From: CALMEC01 sp963706315
Lineage (GTDB): Bacteria > Actinomycetota > Thermoleophilia > Miltoncostaeales > Miltoncostaeaceae
Direction: 5' to 3'
NCBI GenBank assembly: GCA_963706315.1
Contig: CAVPMA010000015.1
Span: 310,001-374,000 of the forward strand
DNA: 64,000 bases
Part shown: one piece after another, positions 33,239-41,694 of the stretch
How the letters are laid out: every line of letters begins with the position of its first letter
How positions within the stretch are numbered: position 1 is the stretch's first letter
Notes under the pieces: model-generated
What the model was told of the DNA's origin: nothing
Seen by the model: only the letters and a program-made list of their open reading frames with translations
Databases searched by the model: none
Position numbers and translations under genes: made by a program

Positions 33239-34347
33239 GGCAACGGCCTCCCGGTCGTGTAGGCGCCCGGCGGTCCCACGACGGGGACCACGACGATGGC
33301 GCTCTGGCGGACCACGCGTCCGCGGCTTCGCGTGCGGATCCGCTCCAGCACCGCGATCCGGCGGCCGTCCGTTGCGATCGCCGCCGGTGCTCCACGCAGG
33401 CGCAGCACGGTCCGCCGGGCGCGACCCGGAACCTGTTGCTGAACGACGCCGCCGTTCACCACGGCAACGGTCCGGTCGCCGGCGGCGGTGAGCGCGGGGG
33501 CCTTCGCGCCGCTCCAGACGACGGTCGGCGTCCAGACGGGCCCGTCGAACCGGACGAGCTGGAAGACGCCGCCGCGGCGGACGAGGGTCACGACCATCCT
33601 GCGGGTCACGTGGAGGCGAAGCACCGTCCCGGGCTGGGGGATCGTCAACCCGCCGAACGCGTCGAACTCCCCGCTCGGAGTCGTCGCGATGCGCACCTCC
33701 GCCGGGTCGCGACGGTCTACCCAGGCGATGATTCCGGGGGCCATCGCGATCAGGCCGCCGGTCGGCTGCGCGTCGAGCGGCCGGGAGATCCGCTGCGCGA
33801 ACGGCTGCCCCGGCGCCTCCGACACCGTGTAGCTCACAAGGCGGTGCCCGCCGCCCGGGTCGCGGAGCACGTAGCGAAGAAGGGGGCCGTCCAGGGTCGC
33901 GGCGACGGCGATCGATCCGCCGATCCGTCCATCCGCCTCGACCGGCAGGTCGCGCTTGTCGGCGAGGCAGCAGAAGACGACCTGCGGGGGGAAGCCCTGC
34001 CCGGTCGCCATGATGCCGTACCGGCCGGTGTCGTCACCGAAGATCGGCCCGGCAGTGGTGCGTCCGGCGCTGGTGCGAAGCACCATCCCGTCGATGCGGG
34101 CGCCGGTGAACCGCGCCCCTACGAGCGGGAGGCGGTACGTGTCGGTCCGGTGGATCGTGTAGCGCCCGCCGAGGGTGATCGTGGTGGCGGTGGACGTGGC
34201 GTACGCCAGGCTGTTCCCGCTGAAGCCGATCGACATGCGAGGCCAATCCCGGACGCGTCGCTCGCTCGGCGCGCCGAGCGCGGGGACGGCGACGGCGATC
34301 GTCGCGAGGCCCGCGAGGACGATGGTGGGCATGCGCCTGGCACTCAA
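33235..34347 (-). CDS. Secreted protein of unknown function in glycan operon
   Basis: A 370-residue exported protein: signal peptide (LAGLATIAVAVPALGAP), then repeated beta-strand segments suggestive of a propeller (for example WVDRRDPAEVRIATT, PVWTPTVVWSGAKAPALT). No family recognised. TTG 34347 gives a TTGA overlap with the LLM gene; ATG 34332 would also precede the signal peptide. Confidence 0.65.
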   Translation of the reverse strand: MSARRMPTIVLAGLATIAVAVPALGAPSERRVRDWPRMSIGFSGNSLAYATSTATTITLGGRYTIHRTDTYRLPLVGARFTGARIDGMVLRTSAGRTTAGPIFGDDTGRYGIMATGQGFPPQVVFCCLADKRDLPVEADGRIGGSIAVAATLDGPLLRYVLRDPGGGHRLVSYTVSEAPGQPFAQRISRPLDAQPTGGLIAMAPGIIAWVDRRDPAEVRIATTPSGEFDAFGGLTIPQPGTVLRLHVTRRMVVTLVRRGGVFQLVRFDGPVWTPTVVWSGAKAPALTAAGDRTVAVVNGGVVQQQVPGRARRTVLRLRGAPAAIATDGRRIAVLERIRTRSRGRVVRQSAIVVVPVVGPPGAYTTGRPLP

Positions 34348-35483
34348 GCGGTGACTCCCTTCTGCAGGTTGGCGACCAGGTCCCCGAGCAGTTCCTCGCT
34401 GGCGGCGGCGCGCTCGGGCGCGGCCAGCGGCGTCATGTTCGTGAGCTGCACGTGCCGGGCTCCCGCGGCCACGAAAGCGCCGACGGAGGCCGCGACGTCG
34501 TCCGGCGTGCCGAGGAGCACTGTATCGCGCACGACCTCGACGGGGACGTGGCCCGCGAGGGCAAGCGCCTCCCCCCGGTCGTACCGGGTCGGCAGGAAGC
34601 TCGTCAGCCCGAACGCATGCTCACCGAGCGGGTGCTCGGCCCCTCTCGCGGCAAACGCCTCCGCCGGGCGTGTGAGCGCGATAAACCGCATCAGGAGCGA
34701 TCCATCGACGATCGCGGCCGCGTCCTCGGCCCGTTCGGCGAGCACGACACGGACGTAGACCGCCGGTGTCACGGCATCGCGCGTTCGTCCGGCACGTTCC
34801 GACGCGTCGCGAACCTGCGCGAGCATGGCGGCGTAGGCCGCCGGATCGGTGGCGAGCGGGAGCCAGCCGTCCGCGGTGGAGCCGACCAGCTCGAGTCCGC
34901 GCGGGCGATGCGCCGCAACCCAGATCGGCGGCGGGCGATCCCCGAGCGGGCGAAGGCCGAGCGCCATGTCGCGCAACGTGAAGAACTCGCCGTCGAAGTC
35001 GATGGGATCCGGCGTGTCGAACAGCGCGCGGATGACCCGCAGGCCCTCGGCGAGCCGTCCCAGCGGCCGCGCATTGCCCAGGCCGATGGGGTCGAGGTTG
35101 AGCTGCTCGCCCGAACCGACCCCGAGGATGAAGCGCCCGCCGGTGAGGTGGTCGAGGGTCAGGGCGGTCTGCGCGACGACGGCCGGATGGCGCCGCACGA
35201 GGTCGGTGACGCCCACGCCGAGCCGCACGTCGGTGGTGGCCGCCGCCGCCGCCGCGATCACCGGGAACGGGTCGAACCAGACGTGCGGGCTCGCCTGGGC
35301 GGCGGCCTGCGGCACGAGGTCGGGCGTCCAGATCGAAAGCGGGAACCAGTGCAGGAAGTGGTCGGCCCACCACACGGCGTCGAACCCCTGCTCCTCGCGG
35401 CGCCGCGCCGCCGCGGTCGCGATCGCCGCGGGCGGGCGCACCGCGCCCATGGCGGAAAGCTCGATGCGTGTGCCGGCCGCCAT
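34344..35483 (-). CDS. LLM-class flavin-dependent oxidoreductase
   Basis: A 379-residue luciferase-like TIM-barrel: WWADHFLHWFPLSIWTP and RLGVGVTDLVRRHPAVVAQ and GRFILGVGSGEQLNLDPIG. These match F420- or FMN-dependent oxidoreductases of actinobacteria (such as the F420-dependent glucose-6-phosphate dehydrogenase relatives). ATG 35483 was chosen over upstream frames because it begins the family's first strand (GTRIELSAMG). First gene of the second glycan operon. Confidence 0.87.
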   Translation of the reverse strand: MAAGTRIELSAMGAVRPPAAIATAAARRREEQGFDAVWWADHFLHWFPLSIWTPDLVPQAAAQASPHVWFDPFPVIAAAAAATTDVRLGVGVTDLVRRHPAVVAQTALTLDHLTGGRFILGVGSGEQLNLDPIGLGNARPLGRLAEGLRVIRALFDTPDPIDFDGEFFTLRDMALGLRPLGDRPPPIWVAAHRPRGLELVGSTADGWLPLATDPAAYAAMLAQVRDASERAGRTRDAVTPAVYVRVVLAERAEDAAAIVDGSLLMRFIALTRPAEAFAARGAEHPLGEHAFGLTSFLPTRYDRGEALALAGHVPVEVVRDTVLLGTPDDVAASVGAFVAAGARHVQLTNMTPLAAPERAAASEELLGDLVANLQKGVTA

Positions 35484-35598
35484 CGCGGGCAAGGGTAACC
35501 GAGTCGTTCTCCACGGGCCAACCCGCAGGGTGATGGGCCCGTCTGCAGCCACGCGGCGGACGTGGGCGGCCGTCGCCGCCGACGTCCGCCACGGTGGG

Positions 35599-36567
35599 CT
35601 ACGGGGTGGTGCTCGCCCCGCCGAGCCCGGCCAGGATGATCGGCCCGATGTCCGTCTGCAGCTGCGACGCCGGCAGCGCTCCGGACGGCGTCTCGACGTT
35701 CGGCGAGTCCGTCGGCGTCGAGGTGAGGGCGACGTCCAGGTTGACGCCGTTCAGACCGCTCGACGCCTTCGTCTGCTCATCGAGGATCGCGTCCAAGTTC
35801 ACCTTGAAGCGGTGCACCTGCTTGTCCTCCTTGCCGACCCAGAGCTCGACCTTCGCGTTCTTCACGAACTGCTCGAGCTTCGCGGTCGCATCGGTGATCT
35901 GCGTCGCGTCGATCGGGCTCGAGCTCGTGTCGACGGTCGCGGCGACGCGGGCGATGGCCTTGACCAGCTCCGCGGTGTCGACGTCGCCGGCGATGTGGTC
36001 GGTGTCGATGCCCTCGATCACCTCTGAGCCGACGACGGTGCCGTTCTTGATGAACGCGCTCGGGTCGCCGAGTGCCTCCAGTGCCTTGGCGACGTCGACG
36101 CTGCCCGTGGAGCCGCTGGTGGTGGTCGTGAACGAGTCGGCCGGGAGCTCGTACCACTTGTCGGCGAGCTGGAGGAACGCCTTGTCGCCCGCCAGCCGCA
36201 GGCCGCCAGCGAGGTTGATCTTGCCGGCCTTGACGTCGAAGGCGAGGTCGGCCGCCTTGCCGGCCGCGTCGACCGGCCCGCTCAGGTTGAGGGCGATCGG
36301 CCCGTTCCCGAGGAGCGCTCCGACCGTCGGGTCCTTGAGCGTCCCGTCGAGCTTGACCGCCAGGTTGAGGGCGATCTTCTGGGGACCCTGCTGGGCGACG
36401 GGCTTGATCGACGCCAGGATCGTCGCGACATCGCCGCTGGATCCGGACGACGCCGTCGCCGTGGTCGATGTGGCGGTGGTGTCGGTGCTCGTACCGCCGC
36501 CACACCCAGCGCCGATGAGGCTGAGCAGGAGGAATGGGGTCAGCAGGAAGGCCATGCGGCGGTGCAT
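35599..36567 (-). CDS. LppX/LprG-like lipoprotein
   Basis: A 322-residue lipoprotein with lipobox LIGAGC (Cys near residue 22) and a Ser/Thr-rich linker. The rest shows the LppX_LprAFG pattern of beta-rich repeats (LAVKLDGTLKDP, GPIALNLSGPVDA and GGLRLAGDKAFLQLADKWYEL). Such proteins carry lipids or glycolipids in actinobacterial envelopes. Stands alone, 115 bp from the LLM gene. Confidence 0.8.
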   Translation of the reverse strand: MHRRMAFLLTPFLLLSLIGAGCGGGTSTDTTATSTTATASSGSSGDVATILASIKPVAQQGPQKIALNLAVKLDGTLKDPTVGALLGNGPIALNLSGPVDAAGKAADLAFDVKAGKINLAGGLRLAGDKAFLQLADKWYELPADSFTTTTSGSTGSVDVAKALEALGDPSAFIKNGTVVGSEVIEGIDTDHIAGDVDTAELVKAIARVAATVDTSSSPIDATQITDATAKLEQFVKNAKVELWVGKEDKQVHRFKVNLDAILDEQTKASSGLNGVNLDVALTSTPTDSPNVETPSGALPASQLQTDIGPIILAGLGGASTTP

Positions 36568-36643
36568 CGTGTGAACTCCTCGTTCGGTGTGGTGCGGTGT
36601 GATGCTGGGCAGAGGTGTGCTTCGGCTGTTGGTGGGACGTCCT

Positions 36644-37129
36644 TTAGACGGGGCGAGGATGATCCCCCCCGCCGAGCTGGGACGTGGCGTGCTCGACGAC
36701 CGGCGCGATGGTGGCCCAGCCGTCTCGGGCGCCGCCCGGCGATCCCGGCAGGTTGACGATGAGGGTGCGGCCTCGCGCGCCCGCGACGCCCCGCGACAGC
36801 ATCGCGTGCGGGGTCGCGGCGACGGAGCCGGCGCGGATGGCCTCGGCGATTCCGGGCGCGAGGCGGTCGCAGGCGGCCACGGTGGCCTCGGGCGTGCGAT
36901 CGGTCGGCGAGAGGCCGGTGCCCCCGCTCGTCACGATCACGTCGCAGACGCCGGTGTCTGCGATCTCGCACAGGAGGGACGTGAGGCCCTCCACACCGTC
37001 CGGGACCACTTCGCGGCGCATCACGTCGTGGCCGGCGGCGGCGATCTCGTTCGCCAGGACCTCACCCGAACGGTCCTCGTAGACGCCGGCGGCGGCGCGT
37101 GTGGAGACGGTGACGATGGCAACCCTCAG
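36644..37129 (-). CDS. mog: Molybdenum cofactor adenylyltransferase-like protein (MogA/MoaB)
   Basis: A 161-residue MPT-binding domain protein: begins LRVAIVTVSTRAAAGVYEDRSG and contains TSGGTGLSPTDRTPEA (residues about 66-81) and NLPGSPGGARDGW. The homology begins at a CTG (37129) that overlaps the moaC stop as CTGA; no ATG, GTG or TTG exists in frame nearby. CTG is therefore the likely start. It catalyses adenylylation of molybdopterin before metal insertion. Confidence 0.85.
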   Translation of the reverse strand: MRVAIVTVSTRAAAGVYEDRSGEVLANEIAAAGHDVMRREVVPDGVEGLTSLLCEIADTGVCDVIVTSGGTGLSPTDRTPEATVAACDRLAPGIAEAIRAGSVAATPHAMLSRGVAGARGRTLIVNLPGSPGGARDGWATIAPVVEHATSQLGGGDHPRPV

Positions 37130-37602
37130 TCCGATGGCAGATCCTGTTTCGTCTTCTCGAGCAGCCGGATCGACTCGATGATCACCCCTCGGTCGACGCC
37201 CTTGACCATGTCGTAGGTCGCGAGGGCGGCGACCGCGACGGCCGTGAGCGCCTCCATCTCGACGCCCGTCTTCGCGGAGGTCTCGACGGTGGCCTGGATC
37301 GTGACGAGGCCCGCATCGGGATCGGTCGCCACCTCGACCGCGGCGCGCTCGATGGGCAGGGGATGGCACAGTGGGATCAGGTCCGCGGTGCGCTTGGCGC
37401 CCAATATCCCGGCGATTCGCGCGACCGCCCCGGCGTCGCCCTTCGGCAGGGAGCCGTCGGTGATCGAGCGCGCCGCCTCGGGCGACATGCGCACGCGCGC
37501 CTCGGCCCGGGCAAGCCGCCGCTGCGGCGCCTTGTGGCCCACGCCGACCATCCGCGCGTGACCGTGCTCGTCGAGGTGGGAGCGGTCGGCGAGGTCGCTC
37601 AC
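37126..37602 (-). CDS. moaC: Cyclic pyranopterin monophosphate synthase MoaC
   Basis: A 158-residue protein with the MoaC signature: AKRTADLIPLCHPLPIERAAVE near residues 71-92, VETSAKTGVEMEALTAV near 107-123, and YDMVKGVDRGVIIESIRLLEK. With MoaA, MoaC turns GTP-derived intermediate into precursor Z (cyclic pyranopterin monophosphate). GTG 37602 overlaps the otsA stop as GTGA; moaA is not in the window. Confidence 0.95.
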   Translation of the reverse strand: MSDLADRSHLDEHGHARMVGVGHKAPQRRLARAEARVRMSPEAARSITDGSLPKGDAGAVARIAGILGAKRTADLIPLCHPLPIERAAVEVATDPDAGLVTIQATVETSAKTGVEMEALTAVAVAALATYDMVKGVDRGVIIESIRLLEKTKQDLPSD

Positions 37603-39083
37603 CGCGACTCCCTCGCCCGGACTTCGCGAGAGCGCTCGAGTTTTCGCTCGATGTCGACCTGCTGGGCCGCGAGCCATTTGGTGACGTCGTTCTCGTTGAC
37701 GATCCTGCGCATCTGGTCGGCCCGGCTCGCCCGTTCCCCAGGGTCCATCGTCAGAGCCTCGTAGAGCGCGGCGGCCTGGGCCTCGATGTCGAAGGGGTTG
37801 ACCCCGAGTGCGAACGAGCCCACCTCTTCGTGTGCGCCGGTGTTCTCCGAGAGGATGAGCACGCCGTTGCGCTCGTTGACGATCGGGGCCTCCTTCGCCA
37901 CGAGGTTCATCCCGTCGAAGACCGGGTTGACCATGAGGGCGTCGTAGTGCTTGTACATGGCGATCGCCCGCGGCAGGTTGCTCTCGAACCGCAGATCGAT
38001 GGGCATCCAGTCGGTGTTGCCGTGCTTGGTATTGATGTGGCTCACGAGGTCGCGGATCTTCTGGATGTACTCCACGTACTCGTCGACGTCCTGCCGGGAC
38101 GGCTGCAGCATCGCGAGGAAGGTGATGTCCTCGACGAACTCCGGGTGCTGGTCGAGGAAGCGGTCGAAGGCCTTGAAGCCACGGAGGATGTTCTTCGAAA
38201 GGTCCGTGCGGTCGATCCGGCAGACGAGGTACTTCCGCCGGCGGCGGAGCACGCTCTCCTCCTCCACGGCAACCTCCGGGCCGCGCGCCATCTGCGTGAA
38301 CAGGGGGGCGTTGATCGAGATCGGGTACGAGCGCACCCAGACCTCGCGGCCGTCCCAGCGGACCATGCGGCGCCGGTAGTCGACGGTGATGTCGAGCAGC
38401 TCCTCGCAGGTGAGCAGGAAGTTCCGCGCGTACCGGCGGGTGTGGAACGCGACGATGTCGTTCGCGAGGAGGCCGCGGACGATGGCCTCCCGGATGTGGG
38501 GTGGCAGGATCCGCCAGGCGTCGGGCTGAGGCCACGGGATGTGGACGAAGAAGTGCAGGAACGTCTCCGGGCGGGCGGCGCGGATCACGCTGGGGGCGAC
38601 GTAGAGGTGGTAGTCGTGGAGCATTACCACCGACTTTGGGTGCTCCCGCAGCTCCGCGAGGACGGTGTCCGCGAACGCGTGGTTCGCTGCGACATAGCCG
38701 TACTCCCACGCGTCCAGCTCCTCACGGCGGACGTCCGGCGCGTTCGAGAGGTCCCAGAGGTAGTGCTGGATGAACCACAGCATCGGGTTCGCGACGACGT
38801 TGTAGTAGGCGTGGTAGGTCTCGGGATCGAGCACCACGAACCGCCCGCGTGTCTTGACGCCGACGCCCTCGAGCGGGAACGCGCCCCCGCCGGCCTCCTC
38901 GGCCACCGCGGCGTCCTCAGGACTGATCGCCGCCGACACCCAGACGGCGGGGGTGTGCTCGATCAGGCCGGAGAGCGCGCTCACGAGACCTCCGTCGCCG
39001 CGCCGCATGGTCCGTGGGCGTCGACCGCGCCGTTCGAAGGTCACCGGTCCGCGATTCGAGACGAGTATGAGGCTGGTGTCCAT
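37599..39083 (-). CDS. otsA: Trehalose-6-phosphate synthase (GT20)
   Basis: A 494-residue GT-B enzyme of family GT20: SNRGPVTFE start, HDYHLYVAPSVIR, RIDRTDLSKNILRGFKAF (carrying the Arg/Lys that bind the donor phosphate) and FDGMNLVAKEA (Asp and Glu binding the glucose and nucleotide). It would make trehalose-6-phosphate from a nucleotide glucose and glucose-6-phosphate. The DRTDLSKN form differs from E. coli OtsA (DRLDYSKG), so a related glucosyl acceptor is possible. No otsB phosphatase is adjacent. Confidence 0.88.
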   Translation of the reverse strand: MDTSLILVSNRGPVTFERRGRRPRTMRRGDGGLVSALSGLIEHTPAVWVSAAISPEDAAVAEEAGGGAFPLEGVGVKTRGRFVVLDPETYHAYYNVVANPMLWFIQHYLWDLSNAPDVRREELDAWEYGYVAANHAFADTVLAELREHPKSVVMLHDYHLYVAPSVIRAARPETFLHFFVHIPWPQPDAWRILPPHIREAIVRGLLANDIVAFHTRRYARNFLLTCEELLDITVDYRRRMVRWDGREVWVRSYPISINAPLFTQMARGPEVAVEEESVLRRRRKYLVCRIDRTDLSKNILRGFKAFDRFLDQHPEFVEDITFLAMLQPSRQDVDEYVEYIQKIRDLVSHINTKHGNTDWMPIDLRFESNLPRAIAMYKHYDALMVNPVFDGMNLVAKEAPIVNERNGVLILSENTGAHEEVGSFALGVNPFDIEAQAAALYEALTMDPGERASRADQMRRIVNENDVTKWLAAQQVDIERKLERSREVRARESR

Positions 39084-39268
39084 GGTGCCGATCGTCGAGA
39101 GGCTTCGGCGTCGAGACTAGTCGACCCGTCGGCCAAGGACCCTCCGCCGATCGCTGCACCACCGGTCGTCGGCGGCGCGGCGCGGCGCGGTCCGTGGGCT
39201 CGCCCCGCCGCGACTTCTCGGATTCCGTGTGATACGAACCACCGACCCGCGGTGCGCGGGCCCTGCTG

Positions 39269-40975
39269 ATGCTCAACCGACGGCTCTATTTCCAGGCGTG
39301 GCTCGTCGCGGTGGTCGCGCTCCTCGTCGCGTTCCTGACGCTCGAGCCGCCGGAGGAGCCGATCCGCACGGATCAGGTGGCCACGTTCAACTCCACGGAG
39401 GCGATCGACGCCGCGAACGAGCTCGCCGGTGTCGCGCCCGAGCGCACCCCCGGCTCGCCGGGAGCGGATGCGGCGGCCAGCTGGATCGAGCGGGAGTTCC
39501 GGGATCTGCCGGACGGCGGGAAGCGGGTCGCGACCCAGTCGATGGTCGCCCGCGCCGGCGGCGAGACCACCCCGCTCGAGAACGTGTTCTTCACGCTCCC
39601 GGCCAGCGCGCCGACGACCTCCGCACGGAACATCGTGATCGTCGCACCACGCGACGCCCCGGCCGGCGTGTCGGCGGGGACCTCGAGCAGCGCGATCCTC
39701 CTGGAGCTGGCCCGGACCGCGATCCGCTCCTCCTATCGCCACACGCTCATCTTCCTCTCGGTCGACGGGGGGACCATCGGCAACGCCGGGACGCGCTGGT
39801 ACCTGCGGTCGGTGGACCGTAGCCGGATCGCCGGAGTGATCGTGCTGGACGCCCCTGGCGAGGGCGATGGCCGCGTCATCCACCTCTGGTCGATGGGGGC
39901 CGGCCGTCAGGCCCTGTCGATGCGCCAGCTCGCGGAACAGGCCGTGCGAAACGCCGGCTTTCAGCCGACCGGCGTGCCGTCCATGCGGCATCAGCTGTTG
40001 CGCCTGGCCGTCCCCGAGACGCGCGGCGAGCAGCGGGCCGCGATCGACCTCGGCGTGCCGGCGGTCACCCTCGCCGACCGCGACGAGTCGACCCTTCCCG
40101 CGGGGCCGGTCACGATCACACGCGAGCGCGTCGACGGCGCGGGAACCGCGGCGCTGTGGCTCGTCAACCTGCTCGATGCGCGTGAACGGGCCAACGCTCC
40201 CGACGCGGCGCTCGCCTACGCGGGGAAGTTCCTGCGCCCCGCCGTCGGCCGTCTCTCGCTTCTGCTCCTCGCGCTGCCGCTCCTCGTCATGGCCCTCGAC
40301 GCCGCCGCGCGGGTGCGCCGCGGCCGCATCCGCGTCTCGGCCGGCCTGCGTGCCGTCGCGTGGCGCTTCGTGGTTCCGCTCGGCGTGCTATTCCTGGCGC
40401 ATCTGCTGAGCATGTGGGGAATCTTCCGAGGGCCGGATATCGGCCGACCGCCGAAGATCGCCGACCTCGGGCTCGACGGGCAGGCCCTCCTCGGCATCAT
40501 CCTGCTCGCCCTCGTGTCGGTGGTCGCGTGGCTCGGGATGCGACCGCGTGTGGTCGCGACCGGCGCCAACGCATCGGCCGAGGCGGCCGGCGCCCTCATC
40601 TGGCTGGCGCTCCTGACCCTGATCGCGTGGTGGCTCGCGCCGTTCTCGCTCGTGCTGATCCTGCCCGCCGCCTACGCGGCGCTCACGGCCACGGTCGCGC
40701 CACGGCGGTGGCAGATCGTCGCGCTGACGGTGGTGGCCCTCGCGGCCCCCATCGCGATCGTGCTCATGACGGCCGCCGACATCGATCGCAACCCGCTCTT
40801 CGCGGTCTGGTACCTCTGTGAGACGGCCGTGAGCGGCGCCCGCGGCCTGGTGGGGCCCGTGCTCGCCGTGATGGTCGGGGTGTGCGTGGTCTCGCTCTGC
40901 ACGCTCGTCGCGTTTCGCGCGAGGAAGGGCCTCGTGGCCGGCCGATCGTCCCGTGCCGTCCGCGCTCGACGCTAA
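39269..40975 (+). CDS. M28-peptidase-like membrane protein with degenerate metal site
   Basis: A 568-residue protein: N-terminal membrane helix (residues about 10-24), an M28-like external domain (about 40-310), then six or so membrane helices (320-550). The M28 metal ligands are missing: AH-x-D is APRDAP (126-131), GANDN is SAGTSS (135-140), and the EE-x-GL motif is SVDGGTIG (164-171). It is probably not a peptidase but a binding or structural protein. Starts at ATG 39269, diverging from otsA. Confidence 0.8.
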   Translation: MLNRRLYFQAWLVAVVALLVAFLTLEPPEEPIRTDQVATFNSTEAIDAANELAGVAPERTPGSPGADAAASWIEREFRDLPDGGKRVATQSMVARAGGETTPLENVFFTLPASAPTTSARNIVIVAPRDAPAGVSAGTSSSAILLELARTAIRSSYRHTLIFLSVDGGTIGNAGTRWYLRSVDRSRIAGVIVLDAPGEGDGRVIHLWSMGAGRQALSMRQLAEQAVRNAGFQPTGVPSMRHQLLRLAVPETRGEQRAAIDLGVPAVTLADRDESTLPAGPVTITRERVDGAGTAALWLVNLLDARERANAPDAALAYAGKFLRPAVGRLSLLLLALPLLVMALDAAARVRRGRIRVSAGLRAVAWRFVVPLGVLFLAHLLSMWGIFRGPDIGRPPKIADLGLDGQALLGIILLALVSVVAWLGMRPRVVATGANASAEAAGALIWLALLTLIAWWLAPFSLVLILPAAYAALTATVAPRRWQIVALTVVALAAPIAIVLMTAADIDRNPLFAVWYLCETAVSGARGLVGPVLAVMVGVCVVSLCTLVAFRARKGLVAGRSSRAVRARR

Positions 40976-41010
40976 CTTGTCCGAGGGCAAGCGATTCGGA
41001 GGGTCTGCGC

Positions 41011-41694
41011 ATGGCGGAACAGCCGAGGCAACGCGACGCGGCGCGCTCGCGCGCCGCCATCCTCGATGCCGCGGAGGCCCTGTTCGCCGAGCATGGCTTC
41101 GAGGCCGTCACACTCGCCCAGATCGGCGCTGCCGCGGGCGTCTCACGCGGCACGCCCGGGTACTTCTTCGGGACGAAGGAGGCCCTCTACCGCCTCGTGG
41201 TCGAGCGCGCCGCGACGACGCTGCGCATGCTCGCGGAGACGCTCCGTGTCCGCGACGCGGCAGGGGCCCGATCCGGACCGGCCGTGGTCGCCGAGACCGT
41301 CGACGCCTTCCTCGGTCTCCTCACGTCCCGCCGGTCGCTCGTGCGGCTCCTCGACCGCGAGGCCGGCGTCGTCGAAGGCGAGCCGCACGCCGAGGCGCTG
41401 CGGACGGCCTTCGCGGGAATCGGGCCGCAGGCCGATCGGGTCGCACTCACCGCGCTTGCCTTGTGCTGGTTCCCGCTCTCGCATCCTGGCGCGGCTCGCG
41501 CCCTGGGCGTCGATCCCGACTCGCCCGAGTTCGTCGAGGTCTGGCGCACGCACGTGCTCGCGGCGGTTGCCGCCGGCGACGCCGTGCCGCCGCCGGCCGC
41601 GGCCGCTCCACAGCCCGTCGCCCAGGCTCCCGTGGCCGAATGGCCCGAGACGGTCAAGAAGAAGAAGAAAAAGAAGAAGAAGCGCGACCAGTAG
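41011..41694 (+). CDS. TetR/AcrR-family transcriptional regulator with poly-lysine tail
   Basis: A 227-residue regulator. The N-terminal HTH domain fits TetR: ILDAAEALFAEHGFEAVTLAQIG, then GVSRGTPGYFFGTKEALYRLV. The C-terminal half is a helical ligand domain. The last residues are VKKKKKKKKKKRDQ, encoded by an AAG/AAA repeat shared antisense with moeA. It follows the M28-like gene by 35 bp and may share its promoter. Ligand unknown. Confidence 0.9.
   Translation: MAEQPRQRDAARSRAAILDAAEALFAEHGFEAVTLAQIGAAAGVSRGTPGYFFGTKEALYRLVVERAATTLRMLAETLRVRDAAGARSGPAVVAETVDAFLGLLTSRRSLVRLLDREAGVVEGEPHAEALRTAFAGIGPQADRVALTALALCWFPLSHPGAARALGVDPDSPEFVEVWRTHVLAAVAAGDAVPPPAAAAPQPVAQAPVAEWPETVKKKKKKKKKRDQ

Noticed and set aside
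36568..36643. Molybdenum cofactor riboswitch near mog-moaC
   Set aside because: The genes are coupled by overlap to otsA with no leader; the 76-bp gap follows mog rather than preceding the operon.
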